Assembly: GCF_009857605.1 (NCBI RefSeq)
Contig: NZ_WWCT01000021.1
Coordinates: 62,001-126,000, forward strand
From: Duganella levis
GTDB taxonomy: Bacteria > Pseudomonadota > Gammaproteobacteria > Burkholderiales > Burkholderiaceae_D
Reading direction: 5' to 3'
DNA: 64,000 nt
The position numbers and the translations under genes were made by a program. Below the pieces are notes generated by a model that was not told the origin of the DNA, did no database searches, and worked only from the letters and a program-made list of their open reading frames with translations. Of this stretch, positions 35,150 through 44,325 are shown piece by piece (positions within the stretch are counted from its first letter, which is position 1; each line of letters opens with the position of its first letter).

Positions 35150-35490
35150 ACCTTGCGCACGAATTCAGTTTTCAGGCTCATGGCGCCGAAGCCGTCGATC
35201 TTGCAATCGATATCGTGATCGGAATCGACCAGGCGGATGTTCTTGACCTTGGTGCCGACTTTGACGGTGCCGCCGCCGCCCTTCAGCTTCAGATCCTTGA
35301 TCACGGTGACGGTGTCGCCGTCTTGCAGCACATTGCCGACCGAGTCGCGGTACACGCGCGGGCCATCTTCAGCCGCATCGGCGGCGCCGCCGGCCGGCCA
35401 CTCGTGTGCGCACTCAGGGCACACCAGATTGGCGCCATCTTCGTAGGTATATTCGGAACTGCATTTAGGGCATGGTGGCAAAGCGCTCAT
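35146..35490 (-). CDS. yjdM: Zinc-ribbon protein YjdM (PhnA family)
   Basis: A 114-residue protein with an N-terminal zinc ribbon (CPKCSSEYTYEDGANLVCPEC; Cys7, Cys10 and the distal CxxC) and the conserved C-terminal SH3-like half (VIKDLKLKGGGGTVKVGTKVKNIRLV). This matches YjdM/PhnA throughout. Despite the old PhnA name it is not a phosphonoacetate hydrolase; the function is unknown. It is translationally coupled to the HAD gene downstream. Confidence 0.9.
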   Translation of the reverse strand: MSALPPCPKCSSEYTYEDGANLVCPECAHEWPAGGAADAAEDGPRVYRDSVGNVLQDGDTVTVIKDLKLKGGGGTVKVGTKVKNIRLVDSDHDIDCKIDGFGAMSLKTEFVRKV

Positions 35491-35525
35491 GGATAATCCT
35501 GACTTTCAAAGTCCGGCAGTATACC

Positions 35526-37826
35526 TCATGCGAGCTTGCGGGCGACCCTGAAGCCGACGATATCGTTGGCCAGCACCGCTGAAAATCCATTGCGCACGGC
35601 GGAACGCAGATAGCGCGGGTTGTACAGCCACGAGCCGCCGCGCAGCACGCGCCGCACCGAGTCGCCGCCCTCTTCCCACGCGCTGCCGTCGGCCGGCGCG
35701 CCGGCGTAGTTATCGTGCACCACATCCTGCGTCCATTCCCACACATTGCCGTGCATGTCGAACAGACCCCAGGGATTGGGCTGGAACGCGCCGACCTTGT
35801 TGGTCCCTTGCAGATAAGCGCCACGCTTGCCGCCGTTGTAGGTGTAGTGGCCGTCGTAGTTGGCCTGCTCGGTGCTGATGGTGTCGCCGAAGCTGAACGC
35901 AGTCTTGGTGCCGGCGCGGCAGGCGTACTCCCACTCCGCCTCGGTCGGCAGGCGGTACACATGGCCGGTCTTCTGCGACAGCCAGCGCAGGTACTGCTGC
36001 GCATCCGTCCAGCTAACGCCCACCACCGGATGTTCGTCCGTCTGCCTGAAGCCCGGATCGCGCCAGTCGGTATCCGACTGCGACTCCCAGCCGGTGTCCT
36101 TGACGAAGCGCCGCCACTGCCCCACCGTCACCGGGAAGCGCGCCATCGCAAACGAATGCTCGATGCCGACCCAGTGCTGCGGCAGTTCGCGATCCAGCCA
36201 GTTCTTCTGCGCGCCGGCCTTGATGGCCAGCGCCTGCTCATGTTCGTGAGAGCCCATCTGGAAGCGGCCGGTCGGGATCAGCACCAGGTCCGGTCCGGCG
36301 CCGGTGCCGTCCAGGAAGCGGTCGCGCAGCACGCCATTGGCGTCGGCCACGGGCGCACTGGCGGTCATCGCCGCCACCTCCGCCGCGTGGCGCTCGGCCT
36401 GCTGCTTGCGGTGGCGCTCCTGCTCCTGGCGATACGCCACTTCCGCTTTCAGCTGCGCCACCTTGCGCTGCTGCTCCTCGCGCTCGTCGCGCGCGGCCTT
36501 GGCGTCGGCCTCGCGGCGTGCCTGCAACTGCTCGCGCAGCACCTGCTTGCGGGCCTGTGCGGCGACTTCCGCTTCGGCGCGCTGCCTGGCTTCCAGCGCG
36601 CGGCGTTGCACGTCCTGCCGCTGCTTATCTACCGCAGCGGCTTCCAGCTCCGCCTTGCGGCGCGCCGCCAGTTCGGCCACCATCGCCTTGCGCTTTTCTT
36701 CGGTCTGGCGCGCCAGTTCCGCTTGCGCCACCTGTTCTTTCTGGCGCTGCTGTTCGCGTACCGCCTGTTCGCGCGCGGCTTGCGCGGCTTTTTCGGCCAG
36801 CTCCGCTTCGCTCGGGCCGGCGGCGCGATGCAATTCCGCCAGCAGCGCGTTCACCGATTCCGGACGGCGCTCCTGCAAATACGCAAAGCCTTCCTGCAGC
36901 ACTTTCCACTGACGCTCATTCAAGCCGCGCGGCGGCGATGGGTGGAAGTCGGCCGGGCGCATATCGTCAAACGGCATGCGGCCTTCCAGCAGCTGATAGA
37001 TCATCACCGCCACCGCATACACATCCAGCTTGGGCGCCGGCTGGCGCTGATGCGTGCCCGCCTCCGGTGCGCGATAGCCGGCGGTGCCGGCGTTCGGCGT
37101 CTGCAAACCGAGGCTGCTGCCGGCACTGCGCGCGCGCGAAGCGATGCCGAAGTCCAGCAGCTTGACTTCACCCTTCTTGGTCAGGAAGACGTTGCCCGGC
37201 TTGATATCGCGGTGCACCAGCTTGTGCTTGTCCCACGCGTATTGCAGCGCATCGCCAATCGGCGCCAGCAGCTTGTACACCGATTCCAGCGGCAGCGGGC
37301 CTTGCTCGGCCAGATATGCATCCAGATCCTGCCCTTCCAGATACTCCATGATGATGAAGTAGCTGGACGTGGCGGGGTCTTGCGCCCACTCGTACACGCG
37401 GACGATGTGCTCATGCGCCAGCTTGCGCGCCTGCGTCGCTTCCTCGATCAGCAGCTTGGCGTGGGTGGCGCTTTGCGTCAGTTGCGGCGGCAGGATCTTC
37501 AGCGCCACCTGGTCGCTGTGGCCCAACTCCGCGTGCGTGGCGAGGTCGGTCGCCAGCCACACCTGGCCCATGCCGCCCATGCCGATCAAGCGCTCCAGCC
37601 GGTAGCGGCGGTTTTGCGGACCGATTTCCTGGCCGGTCATCAGGCCCAGTTCCGTACCCTGGCGCACCGGCATCGGTGGCGGCGCAGACGCACCAACGCC
37701 TCCCGGCGGAGCGTACTCCGCGTCCAGGATGGCGTTCTTGCGACGGTCGAACTCTTGGAGACTCAACAGACCGTCATCATGTAAGGCCCGCAGTTCGCGG
37801 ATCTTGTCTCTTGCTGTTTGCATCAT
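35526..37826 (-). CDS. Ser/Thr protein kinase fused to formylglycine-generating-enzyme-like domain
   Basis: A 766-residue multidomain protein. Residues about 5-40 resemble a SHOCT motif (IRELRALHDDGLLSLQEFDRRK). The kinase domain (about 75-340) has a Gly-rich loop GMGGMGQV, a catalytic Lys in VALKIL, HRDIKPGN and DFGIAS. A charged coiled coil (about 345-480) links to a C-terminal FGE/sulfatase-modifying domain (about 510-766: FQMGSHEHE, GVSWTDAQQYLRWLS, LPTEAEWEYACRAG). Kinase-FGE fusions of the Pkn1 kind occur in bacteria. It is the last gene of the PBP operon, 24 bases after the SPFH gene, and so a likely second kinase of the module. Confidence 0.9.
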   Translation of the reverse strand: MMQTARDKIRELRALHDDGLLSLQEFDRRKNAILDAEYAPPGGVGASAPPPMPVRQGTELGLMTGQEIGPQNRRYRLERLIGMGGMGQVWLATDLATHAELGHSDQVALKILPPQLTQSATHAKLLIEEATQARKLAHEHIVRVYEWAQDPATSSYFIIMEYLEGQDLDAYLAEQGPLPLESVYKLLAPIGDALQYAWDKHKLVHRDIKPGNVFLTKKGEVKLLDFGIASRARSAGSSLGLQTPNAGTAGYRAPEAGTHQRQPAPKLDVYAVAVMIYQLLEGRMPFDDMRPADFHPSPPRGLNERQWKVLQEGFAYLQERRPESVNALLAELHRAAGPSEAELAEKAAQAAREQAVREQQRQKEQVAQAELARQTEEKRKAMVAELAARRKAELEAAAVDKQRQDVQRRALEARQRAEAEVAAQARKQVLREQLQARREADAKAARDEREEQQRKVAQLKAEVAYRQEQERHRKQQAERHAAEVAAMTASAPVADANGVLRDRFLDGTGAGPDLVLIPTGRFQMGSHEHEQALAIKAGAQKNWLDRELPQHWVGIEHSFAMARFPVTVGQWRRFVKDTGWESQSDTDWRDPGFRQTDEHPVVGVSWTDAQQYLRWLSQKTGHVYRLPTEAEWEYACRAGTKTAFSFGDTISTEQANYDGHYTYNGGKRGAYLQGTNKVGAFQPNPWGLFDMHGNVWEWTQDVVHDNYAGAPADGSAWEEGGDSVRRVLRGGSWLYNPRYLRSAVRNGFSAVLANDIVGFRVARKLA

Positions 37827-37850
37827 TACCCGAACTATACCCGTTCCCTG

Positions 37851-40103
37851 CTAGACGATGGGCGCGCCGCATTCGGCGCAAAATTTGTCACGCTCACGGC
37901 CTGGCGGCACCACATGGCCGTTGACGCAGCGGTGCACCACAGGCGCAACCACCGTTACAACCGGCGCGCCTGCCTGCGCCACACCGACGCCCAACTGGCT
38001 TTGCGTGGTGAGCGCACTGGCGCTGGCGGCGTTCTGGATATTCAGCAGATCGACCTGGTGGCTGCGGTCCTTATCCAGTTCCGTATCGCGGTGCGCGCGT
38101 TCTTCCTGCACCCGTTCATACGCCATGCGCGCCGCTTCCACCGGCGTGACGCCATGTTCGGCAGCCACCACATGCGACAGCGCCTGGATCTGCTCCGCCG
38201 TCATGCCGCCCTGGATTTGCAGCTTCATGATCTGCGCCACCGCCTCCGCATTGGACGGCGCGGCCACGGCGGCCAGCGCCATATCGCTCAAGCGGCCCAT
38301 GGTCTCCATGCGGCGGATTTCATGGTCCTGCTCCGATTGCTGGACCGTCAGCGCCGCTGTGCGCTCCTGCTCAAACTTCTTCAACTCGCGCTGCCATGCG
38401 GCTTCGTGATCGCGTTGCTTAAGGATCTGGCGCTGCTCTTCCACCGCCAGTTCGTCCAGCATGGCCTGTTTGGCGTTGGCCTGATTCTGGCGCGCGTGAA
38501 CGCCATCCGCCTCGATGGTGCGCAACAGCTTTTCGTACTGGGCGATCGAATCCGCCTGTACGCCGGAGCGCTTGAGGTCTTCGATCTTCTGGTTGATCTC
38601 CGCCACCGCCACCGCATTGGATGCGTCCTTGACGGCGTCGCCGCGCAGCAGGTCGCGCTGACGGGCCAGTGCCAGCTGGTCTTCCCACTCCTGCACCCGC
38701 TCGGCCTCGCGGCGGCGGGCAGCGTGGGCCAGCGTCATGCCCTGGATGCGGGCGGCGTGCGCTTCCGCCTCGATTTGCAGCTCATGCGCCTTCTCGTCTT
38801 TTTCGCGCTGGCGCAGCGCCGCCAGTTCGCTGCGCTTGTGCGATTCATCCTCGATCAGCAAGGCTTGCGCGATCTGGTTTTCAATCGACTGCTGTTTCAG
38901 CTGATGCGACAGGCGCTGCTGCGCCAACTGGCGCTGCTCGGCAGCGGTCTGCTGTAATACTTCCAGTTCGGTGCGCATGCGGATCTGCGCCAGCTGGCGC
39001 ACATGATCCCAGTCGGCCTGTTCGCCCTGGCGATGGGATTTGTTCTTCGCCAGTTCATGCTCCAGGTCCGCCAGCACGGTACCCGCACCTTTGTCGAGAG
39101 CGACCTTGCGGGTCTTGGAATCCATCACGCGGCTGTACAGCTCCACTTCGCGCGCGCGCAAGGCTTGTACGCGCTCGGCTTCCTTGAGCGTCAGTTCGGC
39201 CTTGCTGACGCTGGCGTCCTGGCGCAGCTCGGCACGGCGGAAGTCGGAGTGCATCTTCTGCTCTTCGCGCCAGATGGCTTGCCACTCTTCGTCGTTGTAG
39301 ATCTGGTCCAGCTGTTTAACGTGCTCCAACTGCACATGACGCTCATCCGCCACCAGCCACAGGGTGCCGATGCGTTCGCGGTTATGGTCGAATTTATCGT
39401 GGCGCAGCGCTGCCGTGTCCACGCCTTCCACCGCCAGGCCGTAGGTGGCAAGGCGCAGTTTGAGTGCGGCTTGCAGGCGCTCGTTCAGTTGCAGGCGCAG
39501 GTCGGCGTTGCCGGCCATTTCGCGGATCGAGCGGCTACCGACAAATTCCGCCGCCAGCTGACGCACGGAAGGTTCCAGCAGCTCTTGCAGGTTCTGGGTG
39601 CTGACCACGCCCGGAACGGTCATGAAGTGCTGCGCAAACGCCGACACGTTTTCAATGCGGATAGCGACCGTAAAGCGGGCCGATATCTTCAGGTGTTCTG
39701 CGGTATGCAGGTCGGTGAACGAAAACTCAACCGGCAGCGGCAAGGTGCGGGTGATCAGGATTTCGGCGTTCTGGTTGCGCAGCAGGTGGTTCAGGCGGGT
39801 GAAGAAGCCTTCGATTTCGTATTCGCCCTGCGGCACTTCGGTGGCTTTGTCGGCCTGCAGGATGTAGGCGCGCGTGGTGGCCGGCACCCGCAGCGTCTTG
39901 GTAAAGATGCCGGACAGCGTGCTGACGCCGAAATACACGGCCAGTTCATTGTCGCCGGGGATCCAGCGGTTATCGCGCAGCACCGGCACATTGCGCGGCG
40001 CGCCGAGCGTCAGGCCGCACTGCTTGCAGTAGCCCGACTGGTCGTCGTTTTTGTGCTCGCATCGCGGGCATTTAACGCCACCAAAACCAAACATTTGGAA
40101 CAT
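37851..40103 (-). CDS. SPFH/coiled-coil protein with zinc ribbons at both ends
   Basis: A 750-residue protein. The N-terminal zinc ribbon has Cys12, Cys15, Cys26 and Cys29 (CPRC...CKQC). An SPFH/band-7-like domain spans about 45-270. A long, charged coiled coil (about 285-640) follows, and a C-terminal zinc ribbon closes the chain (HRCVNGH...FCAECGAPIV). SPFH proteins oligomerise on membranes and organise microdomains; zinc ribbons at both ends are unusual. No transmembrane helix is seen, so membrane association would be peripheral. It lies between the Lon-like gene and the kinase-FGE gene, and probably scaffolds that module. Confidence 0.8.
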   Translation of the reverse strand: MFQMFGFGGVKCPRCEHKNDDQSGYCKQCGLTLGAPRNVPVLRDNRWIPGDNELAVYFGVSTLSGIFTKTLRVPATTRAYILQADKATEVPQGEYEIEGFFTRLNHLLRNQNAEILITRTLPLPVEFSFTDLHTAEHLKISARFTVAIRIENVSAFAQHFMTVPGVVSTQNLQELLEPSVRQLAAEFVGSRSIREMAGNADLRLQLNERLQAALKLRLATYGLAVEGVDTAALRHDKFDHNRERIGTLWLVADERHVQLEHVKQLDQIYNDEEWQAIWREEQKMHSDFRRAELRQDASVSKAELTLKEAERVQALRAREVELYSRVMDSKTRKVALDKGAGTVLADLEHELAKNKSHRQGEQADWDHVRQLAQIRMRTELEVLQQTAAEQRQLAQQRLSHQLKQQSIENQIAQALLIEDESHKRSELAALRQREKDEKAHELQIEAEAHAARIQGMTLAHAARRREAERVQEWEDQLALARQRDLLRGDAVKDASNAVAVAEINQKIEDLKRSGVQADSIAQYEKLLRTIEADGVHARQNQANAKQAMLDELAVEEQRQILKQRDHEAAWQRELKKFEQERTAALTVQQSEQDHEIRRMETMGRLSDMALAAVAAPSNAEAVAQIMKLQIQGGMTAEQIQALSHVVAAEHGVTPVEAARMAYERVQEERAHRDTELDKDRSHQVDLLNIQNAASASALTTQSQLGVGVAQAGAPVVTVVAPVVHRCVNGHVVPPGRERDKFCAECGAPIV

Positions 40104-40192
40104 GCCAGACTCCTTCTACGATTCATCTTCCAGGCTCGCCTGCGATCTTCAGATTTTAGCAGGGCGAACGCGGTTTGCTTCTTGCGCACGGT

Positions 40193-41212
40193 TTAAATCA
40201 TGCCAATCTTGTCGATGCAGGCCAGGCTGGCGCCTTTTTGGCGCAGCCCGGCCGCAAATCCGGGCGGCAGGTGGTCTTGCCAGTCTTTGGGCAGCAGCAC
40301 GCGGTCGCCGCTGTTTACTTGATTGAATATTAATTCCAGCTTGGGTTCGCGGCCGTCTACGGTGTCGACGCGGCCGGCGTGCCAGGCGCTGGAACAACCG
40401 GTGGCGATGATGCGGCCGCGCGGGACGAACTCGCGGCCGCGCGCCAGACGGTCGGCCATCACCAGCGCCAACTGGTAGGAGCCGCCCTGGAAGCGCGGCT
40501 GGTCGAAGCGCACCACGCTGCGCCAGCGGTTCAGGCCTTTGCCGTCGAAGTGGCGGGCGGCGGTGAGGGTTTGTTTGACTTCCTGTTGGGCGGTCAGGTC
40601 CAGGCCAGGAGCGGCGATGCTATCTTCTTCTGCGGTGGCCGGCGCTTCCAGCGGGAAGACGCTGACTTCGACCCAACTGAGGGTGTCGTTGATGCCGCCG
40701 CTGTGCAGCGGGAACCATGTGCGCACGGTGGAAATGGCGGCCGATGGATCGGCATGGCCCAGCAGCGCGCCCAGATGGGTGATTTGCAGCGAGCTGTCGG
40801 CGTCGTTCGGTGCAGTGGTGCGGACCGTTCCGGTGACGCGGCCGGTGTGCCAGGCATCCGATTGGCCTTGTGCGGTGGTGATCGCGCCGGGCTTTGCGGG
40901 ATGCAGGCCACGCACCATACGGTCGGCGAGGACGGCGGCCAGCTCCCAGTCGCGCTCCGTGGCGGATGGCGTGATGTCCATGCTGAGCACCACTTGGTCA
41001 CGGCTATCCAGCCGCGCTTCGGTGTGACGCGCGAGGCGGACGATTTGCTGCATGTGTTCTGCGATTGCCGGCGCGTTCGGCACGGTGCATTTCACGTCAG
41101 CGCGGTTGGCGCGTGGGCGGCGGCTGGCGGTGATGGTCAGCGTGCGGCCGTCGGCCAAGGTGGCGCGGCATTCGGCATTAGTGGGAACGGCGCTGGTGGA
41201 GATGGTGGTCAT
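40193..41212 (-). CDS. Protein with duplicated Lon-protease-like domain
   Basis: A 339-residue protein with an internal duplication. Residues about 88-127 and 245-282 share the pattern (D/S)-W/Y-x-LA-x-V-x-ADR-x-x-RG, then I-x-ATG-or-TAQG, then AWH-x-GRV. The second copy has the layout of a Lon (S16) proteolytic domain. Ser245 (QGGSYQLAL) would be the nucleophile and Lys291 (EPKLELI) the general base, followed by VLLPKDW, as in Lon's IPKDN. In the first copy the serine position is Asp88, so it is probably inactive. No ATPase domain is present. This reading rests on motif spacing only. It overlaps the upstream gene by four bases. Confidence 0.55.
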   Translation of the reverse strand: MTTISTSAVPTNAECRATLADGRTLTITASRRPRANRADVKCTVPNAPAIAEHMQQIVRLARHTEARLDSRDQVVLSMDITPSATERDWELAAVLADRMVRGLHPAKPGAITTAQGQSDAWHTGRVTGTVRTTAPNDADSSLQITHLGALLGHADPSAAISTVRTWFPLHSGGINDTLSWVEVSVFPLEAPATAEEDSIAAPGLDLTAQQEVKQTLTAARHFDGKGLNRWRSVVRFDQPRFQGGSYQLALVMADRLARGREFVPRGRIIATGCSSAWHAGRVDTVDGREPKLELIFNQVNSGDRVLLPKDWQDHLPPGFAAGLRQKGASLACIDKIGMI

Positions 41213-42315
41213 AGCGATGGCTCCATGCGTTCGAGCTGCGCGATGCGGCGCAGGGACAGGCCGGTTTCCAGGTTGGTGCAGATGCGGTCTGCTTCATCCA
41301 GCAGTGATGGCCATTGCTGCGGGTCGGCCAGTTGAAGGCGGGCTAGCAGGGACCAGGCTTCGTCCAGCGCAGATTGGGCGATCATGCTTTGGGCGACGCG
41401 GCGGGCCTGGCCGGCCATAGACAGCGGCTGGTCCGGCGCGGCCCACGCCAGCGACGGCATGGTGTTGACGTTGAGCGCGGCCATGCCGAGACGCAGTAGC
41501 ACGGCTTGATGCTGCTGGAAGATCGGCAGGCCGTCGGGCAAAGTGAGCAACCGCAATCCGCTGCTGAGGGCCGGCAGTTCCAGGAACAGACGACGCAACG
41601 CCCGCGCATCCTGCTCCGCCGCCAGCGCAGTCGAAGCCGCGCCGGAAGGCGGAGGGCCAGCAGCGGCGGGCGTGGCGGTGTGCAGCGTGGGCTCGATGGC
41701 GACCGGGGCGAGGTCCGACTGCGCGGCTTCAGCGGCTTGTCGGGCGCGGGTTTGGAGGATGGTCGCGTAGTCGATCTGATCGCCCAGATCAACCGGCACG
41801 CAGTCGTCCACCGTCACGCCATATCGCGTGTACATCAGCTGATTCAACCCGGCGCGGAAAGCATGCCACTCTTCGAGCGTGGTACATGGCGGCAGCTCCA
41901 GCGCCCCTTGCGCCAACTCGGCCTGCAACGCCATTTCAACGGCCGCAGAAAAATCGGCCAGCTCCAGCCGCCCCGCCGTCTCGCTATACAAATACAAATC
42001 AAACCGCTGCTGCGTTACGCGCGGATTGGCCGCATCCACCACAAACCGCAACCGCAAGCCCCACTCCGGCGCCGACGCAAACGGCATCACATCCACCGTG
42101 TACGGTCCCGGATGAAAACAGAATACCGTCTCACCCTGCTCGCAAGACACCTTGCCAGCGGCCACACGACGCGAATGGCCGCCCACATTAAACACCACCA
42201 CGGTGCTATGCGACGGCGCGACATCTCCCTCGTCGAGCCGAAGCGCGATCAACGTGACGCCCAACCCGCCGGTATCGGCGGTGGACTTGCGGCGGCGGCT
42301 AAATAATCCCATCAT
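41209..42315 (-). CDS. Uncharacterised protein of the PBP operon, 368 residues
   Basis: Not recognised. The N-terminal 120 residues form a beta-rich domain (VVVFNVGGHSRRVAAG, FCFHPGPYTVDVMPF) that could be a C2- or FHA-like sandwich. A helical part (about 130-200), a Pro/Ala-rich linker (about 210-240) and a C-terminal helical bundle follow. It directly adjoins the 199-residue gene (one base apart) and overlaps the Lon-like gene by four bases, so it is in the same transcript. It has no signal peptide. Confidence 0.6.
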   Translation of the reverse strand: MMGLFSRRRKSTADTGGLGVTLIALRLDEGDVAPSHSTVVVFNVGGHSRRVAAGKVSCEQGETVFCFHPGPYTVDVMPFASAPEWGLRLRFVVDAANPRVTQQRFDLYLYSETAGRLELADFSAAVEMALQAELAQGALELPPCTTLEEWHAFRAGLNQLMYTRYGVTVDDCVPVDLGDQIDYATILQTRARQAAEAAQSDLAPVAIEPTLHTATPAAAGPPPSGAASTALAAEQDARALRRLFLELPALSSGLRLLTLPDGLPIFQQHQAVLLRLGMAALNVNTMPSLAWAAPDQPLSMAGQARRVAQSMIAQSALDEAWSLLARLQLADPQQWPSLLDEADRICTNLETGLSLRRIAQLERMEPSL

Positions 42316-42915
42316 CTACGGCGCTACCGGTTCGACGGCAAAGCCGGCTCCATATAGTTGAAAGTGTTCTGCCGGCGCGGTGGCGAATGGCCAGGCGCGC
42401 TCGCACTCGCCATCCGCATCCAGACGGCCTTGCAGCACAATCGCGCCACCGCCGTCGATCACGCGCAACTGCGGCTGATCATTCAGCAAGCGGGCCGCGA
42501 ACGGCGCCTCCGCCGACAAGCTCAATATCACCTGCCAGCCGCCGTCCTGCGGCAGAAAGTGCAAGGTCCAGTGACCGTCATCGGTGACCAACGCTTCCAG
42601 CGCCTCTGCGGTCGATGCCGCGCGCAGCATGCCACGACTGCCGCTCCACACCGGATCGTTGGCGGCTTGCAGCGCTTGCGCGGCGGCGGCATAACGCTCC
42701 AGCGACAGCTGACGGAAACGGCGCAACGTCAGCGGCGAGGATGACAGAGCCTGACGCTCGTTCGGCGTCAATGCGCGCGTGCCGTTCAATGCGGCCAGCA
42801 GCGTGGCGTCGGCCAGCATCAGCCGGTCGCCCGGTACGGCGCGCGACAACAGCAAGCGCTCGCGCAGCTGCGCATCCAGATTATCTTGTGCTGAGTTCAA
42901 ATCATTCTCCTTCAT
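42316..42915 (-). CDS. Uncharacterised protein of the PBP operon, 199 residues
   Basis: Not recognised. The N-terminal part is helical with a repeated Leu/Ala/Arg pattern (RERLLLSRAVPGDRLMLADATLLAAL). The C-terminal half is beta-rich (WTLHFLPQDGGWQVILSLSAEAPF). It overlaps the 441-residue gene's stop by four bases and precedes the 368-residue gene by one base, so all are translated together. No membrane segment or signal peptide is present. It is probably an accessory subunit of the module. Confidence 0.55.
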   Translation of the reverse strand: MKENDLNSAQDNLDAQLRERLLLSRAVPGDRLMLADATLLAALNGTRALTPNERQALSSSPLTLRRFRQLSLERYAAAAQALQAANDPVWSGSRGMLRAASTAEALEALVTDDGHWTLHFLPQDGGWQVILSLSAEAPFAARLLNDQPQLRVIDGGGAIVLQGRLDADGECERAWPFATAPAEHFQLYGAGFAVEPVAP

Positions 42916-44237
42916 CGCGCCCCCGCTGCTTGCAGCCTGGCGATTGCTTCATTCCGGCGCTTGCGCAGCGTTGGCATCGAAATCTGGTCCAACGTCGCCA
43001 GCTGCTGCAAGGTTGGCAGTTCGCCGGTGGCCGGGTCCAGCCAGGCATCGGGATAAGTGTCGTCCGCTACGCCCAGCAGCTTTTGGTACACGGCCAACCG
43101 GACCGGCAGCGATTCGTCGCGCAGCATGCGCACCGTCCAGCTGCCGGATTCCTGTGCGGCCCGCGCTACTTCCAGATAGCGGAGGGGCAGGGAAAGCTCG
43201 GCGGCGCGGGCTTGTTCGGCGGCCAGTTCGGCGGCGCTGACGGCGGCCTCGCCTTCGCGCGGCTCATCGGCAGGATCGGCGTCAACATCCGCGTCAGCGT
43301 CGGCATCCGGCTCCGGCGCGGCCAGAATCTGGTCTTCCTCCGCCGGCTGACCGCTGGCTTCCGCCTGCTCGGACTCCCCCACCACACGCCAGTAGTCTTC
43401 CAGCCACAGCGCCGCCTCGCCGGCCTGGCCCTGCCAATCCTCGGCGCGGTCCATATTGGACGACAATTCCTCATAATCGCCGATTTCCGCCATCAGCGAC
43501 GCGATCTTCTCGGGACTGTTCTTCAAGCTGGCGAAGCGCTTGGATTTGGTGTGCAGCGGGCCTGGCGAACCGCCGAACTGCTCCAGCGTCTCGCTCCAGC
43601 GGATGATCCACTCGGCCTTGCAGCCGCCGATGGACTTCATCTGCCGCACCTCGATCGGCGTGCCGGCTAACTGTCGGCCAAGAATAGCGCCAATCTGCGC
43701 GGCGTGCTGCTCCCACGCCGCAAACAGCCCGGAGATCTCGCGATACGCCGTGTCCAGCATGCGATAGGTGTAAATTTTATTGGGCGAACACTCGCGCCCC
43801 GTAGTGACGATGTAGTTGTCCGCATCGACCTTGTCGCGCAAGGTGGCGTACATATCGTTGACCTTCTTGCGCAGCACGCCCTCGGCGGCGGCGTCGAGCC
43901 AGAACGCGCCGCTGCGCGCATGCTCGTTCGCCATGGCGGCGACAAACGCCGTCCAGTAGGAAGGCTGCGCCTGAAGTTCGTATAGCAGGCCAAGCGATAA
44001 TTCATACACGCTCTCGCCGTAGCTATTGCCCTCCGCCTCGCCGCGCACGGTGCGGGCGCTGGCGCGCAGGCATGCCGCTACCGCATCGGTATAGGCGTCG
44101 AGCAGCGTCGCGTGCTGCCCGGGGTCGAGCACCTGGTGCATCTCAATCTGCCGGAAAGCCTGCAACGAGCAGAGTCCCAACAGCTTGCGCACTTGTTCCC
44201 AGCCGTGCTCCTGATACCGGGTTCCTGGCAAGCGCAT
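42912..44237 (-). CDS. Uncharacterised protein with C-terminal helix-turn-helix-like end
   Basis: Not recognised. A 441-residue mostly helical protein. An acidic Asp-Ala repeat lies at about 312-325 (PDADADADVDADP). The C-terminal segment QLATLDQISMPTLRKRRNEAIARL resembles the sigma-70 region-4/HTH type of DNA-recognition end, but may equally be a protein-binding helix. The start ATG follows a GTAGAA-poor leader, so the start is uncertain. It is 89 bases downstream of the PBP gene; a weak promoter could lie in the gap. Confidence 0.55.
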   Translation of the reverse strand: MRLPGTRYQEHGWEQVRKLLGLCSLQAFRQIEMHQVLDPGQHATLLDAYTDAVAACLRASARTVRGEAEGNSYGESVYELSLGLLYELQAQPSYWTAFVAAMANEHARSGAFWLDAAAEGVLRKKVNDMYATLRDKVDADNYIVTTGRECSPNKIYTYRMLDTAYREISGLFAAWEQHAAQIGAILGRQLAGTPIEVRQMKSIGGCKAEWIIRWSETLEQFGGSPGPLHTKSKRFASLKNSPEKIASLMAEIGDYEELSSNMDRAEDWQGQAGEAALWLEDYWRVVGESEQAEASGQPAEEDQILAAPEPDADADADVDADPADEPREGEAAVSAAELAAEQARAAELSLPLRYLEVARAAQESGSWTVRMLRDESLPVRLAVYQKLLGVADDTYPDAWLDPATGELPTLQQLATLDQISMPTLRKRRNEAIARLQAAGAR

Positions 44238-44325
44238 AAAGTCCTGTAATGTTGTAAATAGGGTAAATCAAAAGGCTTTTCAAGAATGCCATAAAAACGC
44301 GGTTTGCATTATCCCGTTTACAAGG

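Noticed and set aside
35715..37784. Long antisense frame of 689 codons opposite the kinase-FGE gene
   Set aside because: A shadow of the real minus-strand gene caused by GC-rich codon use; no domain or start site.
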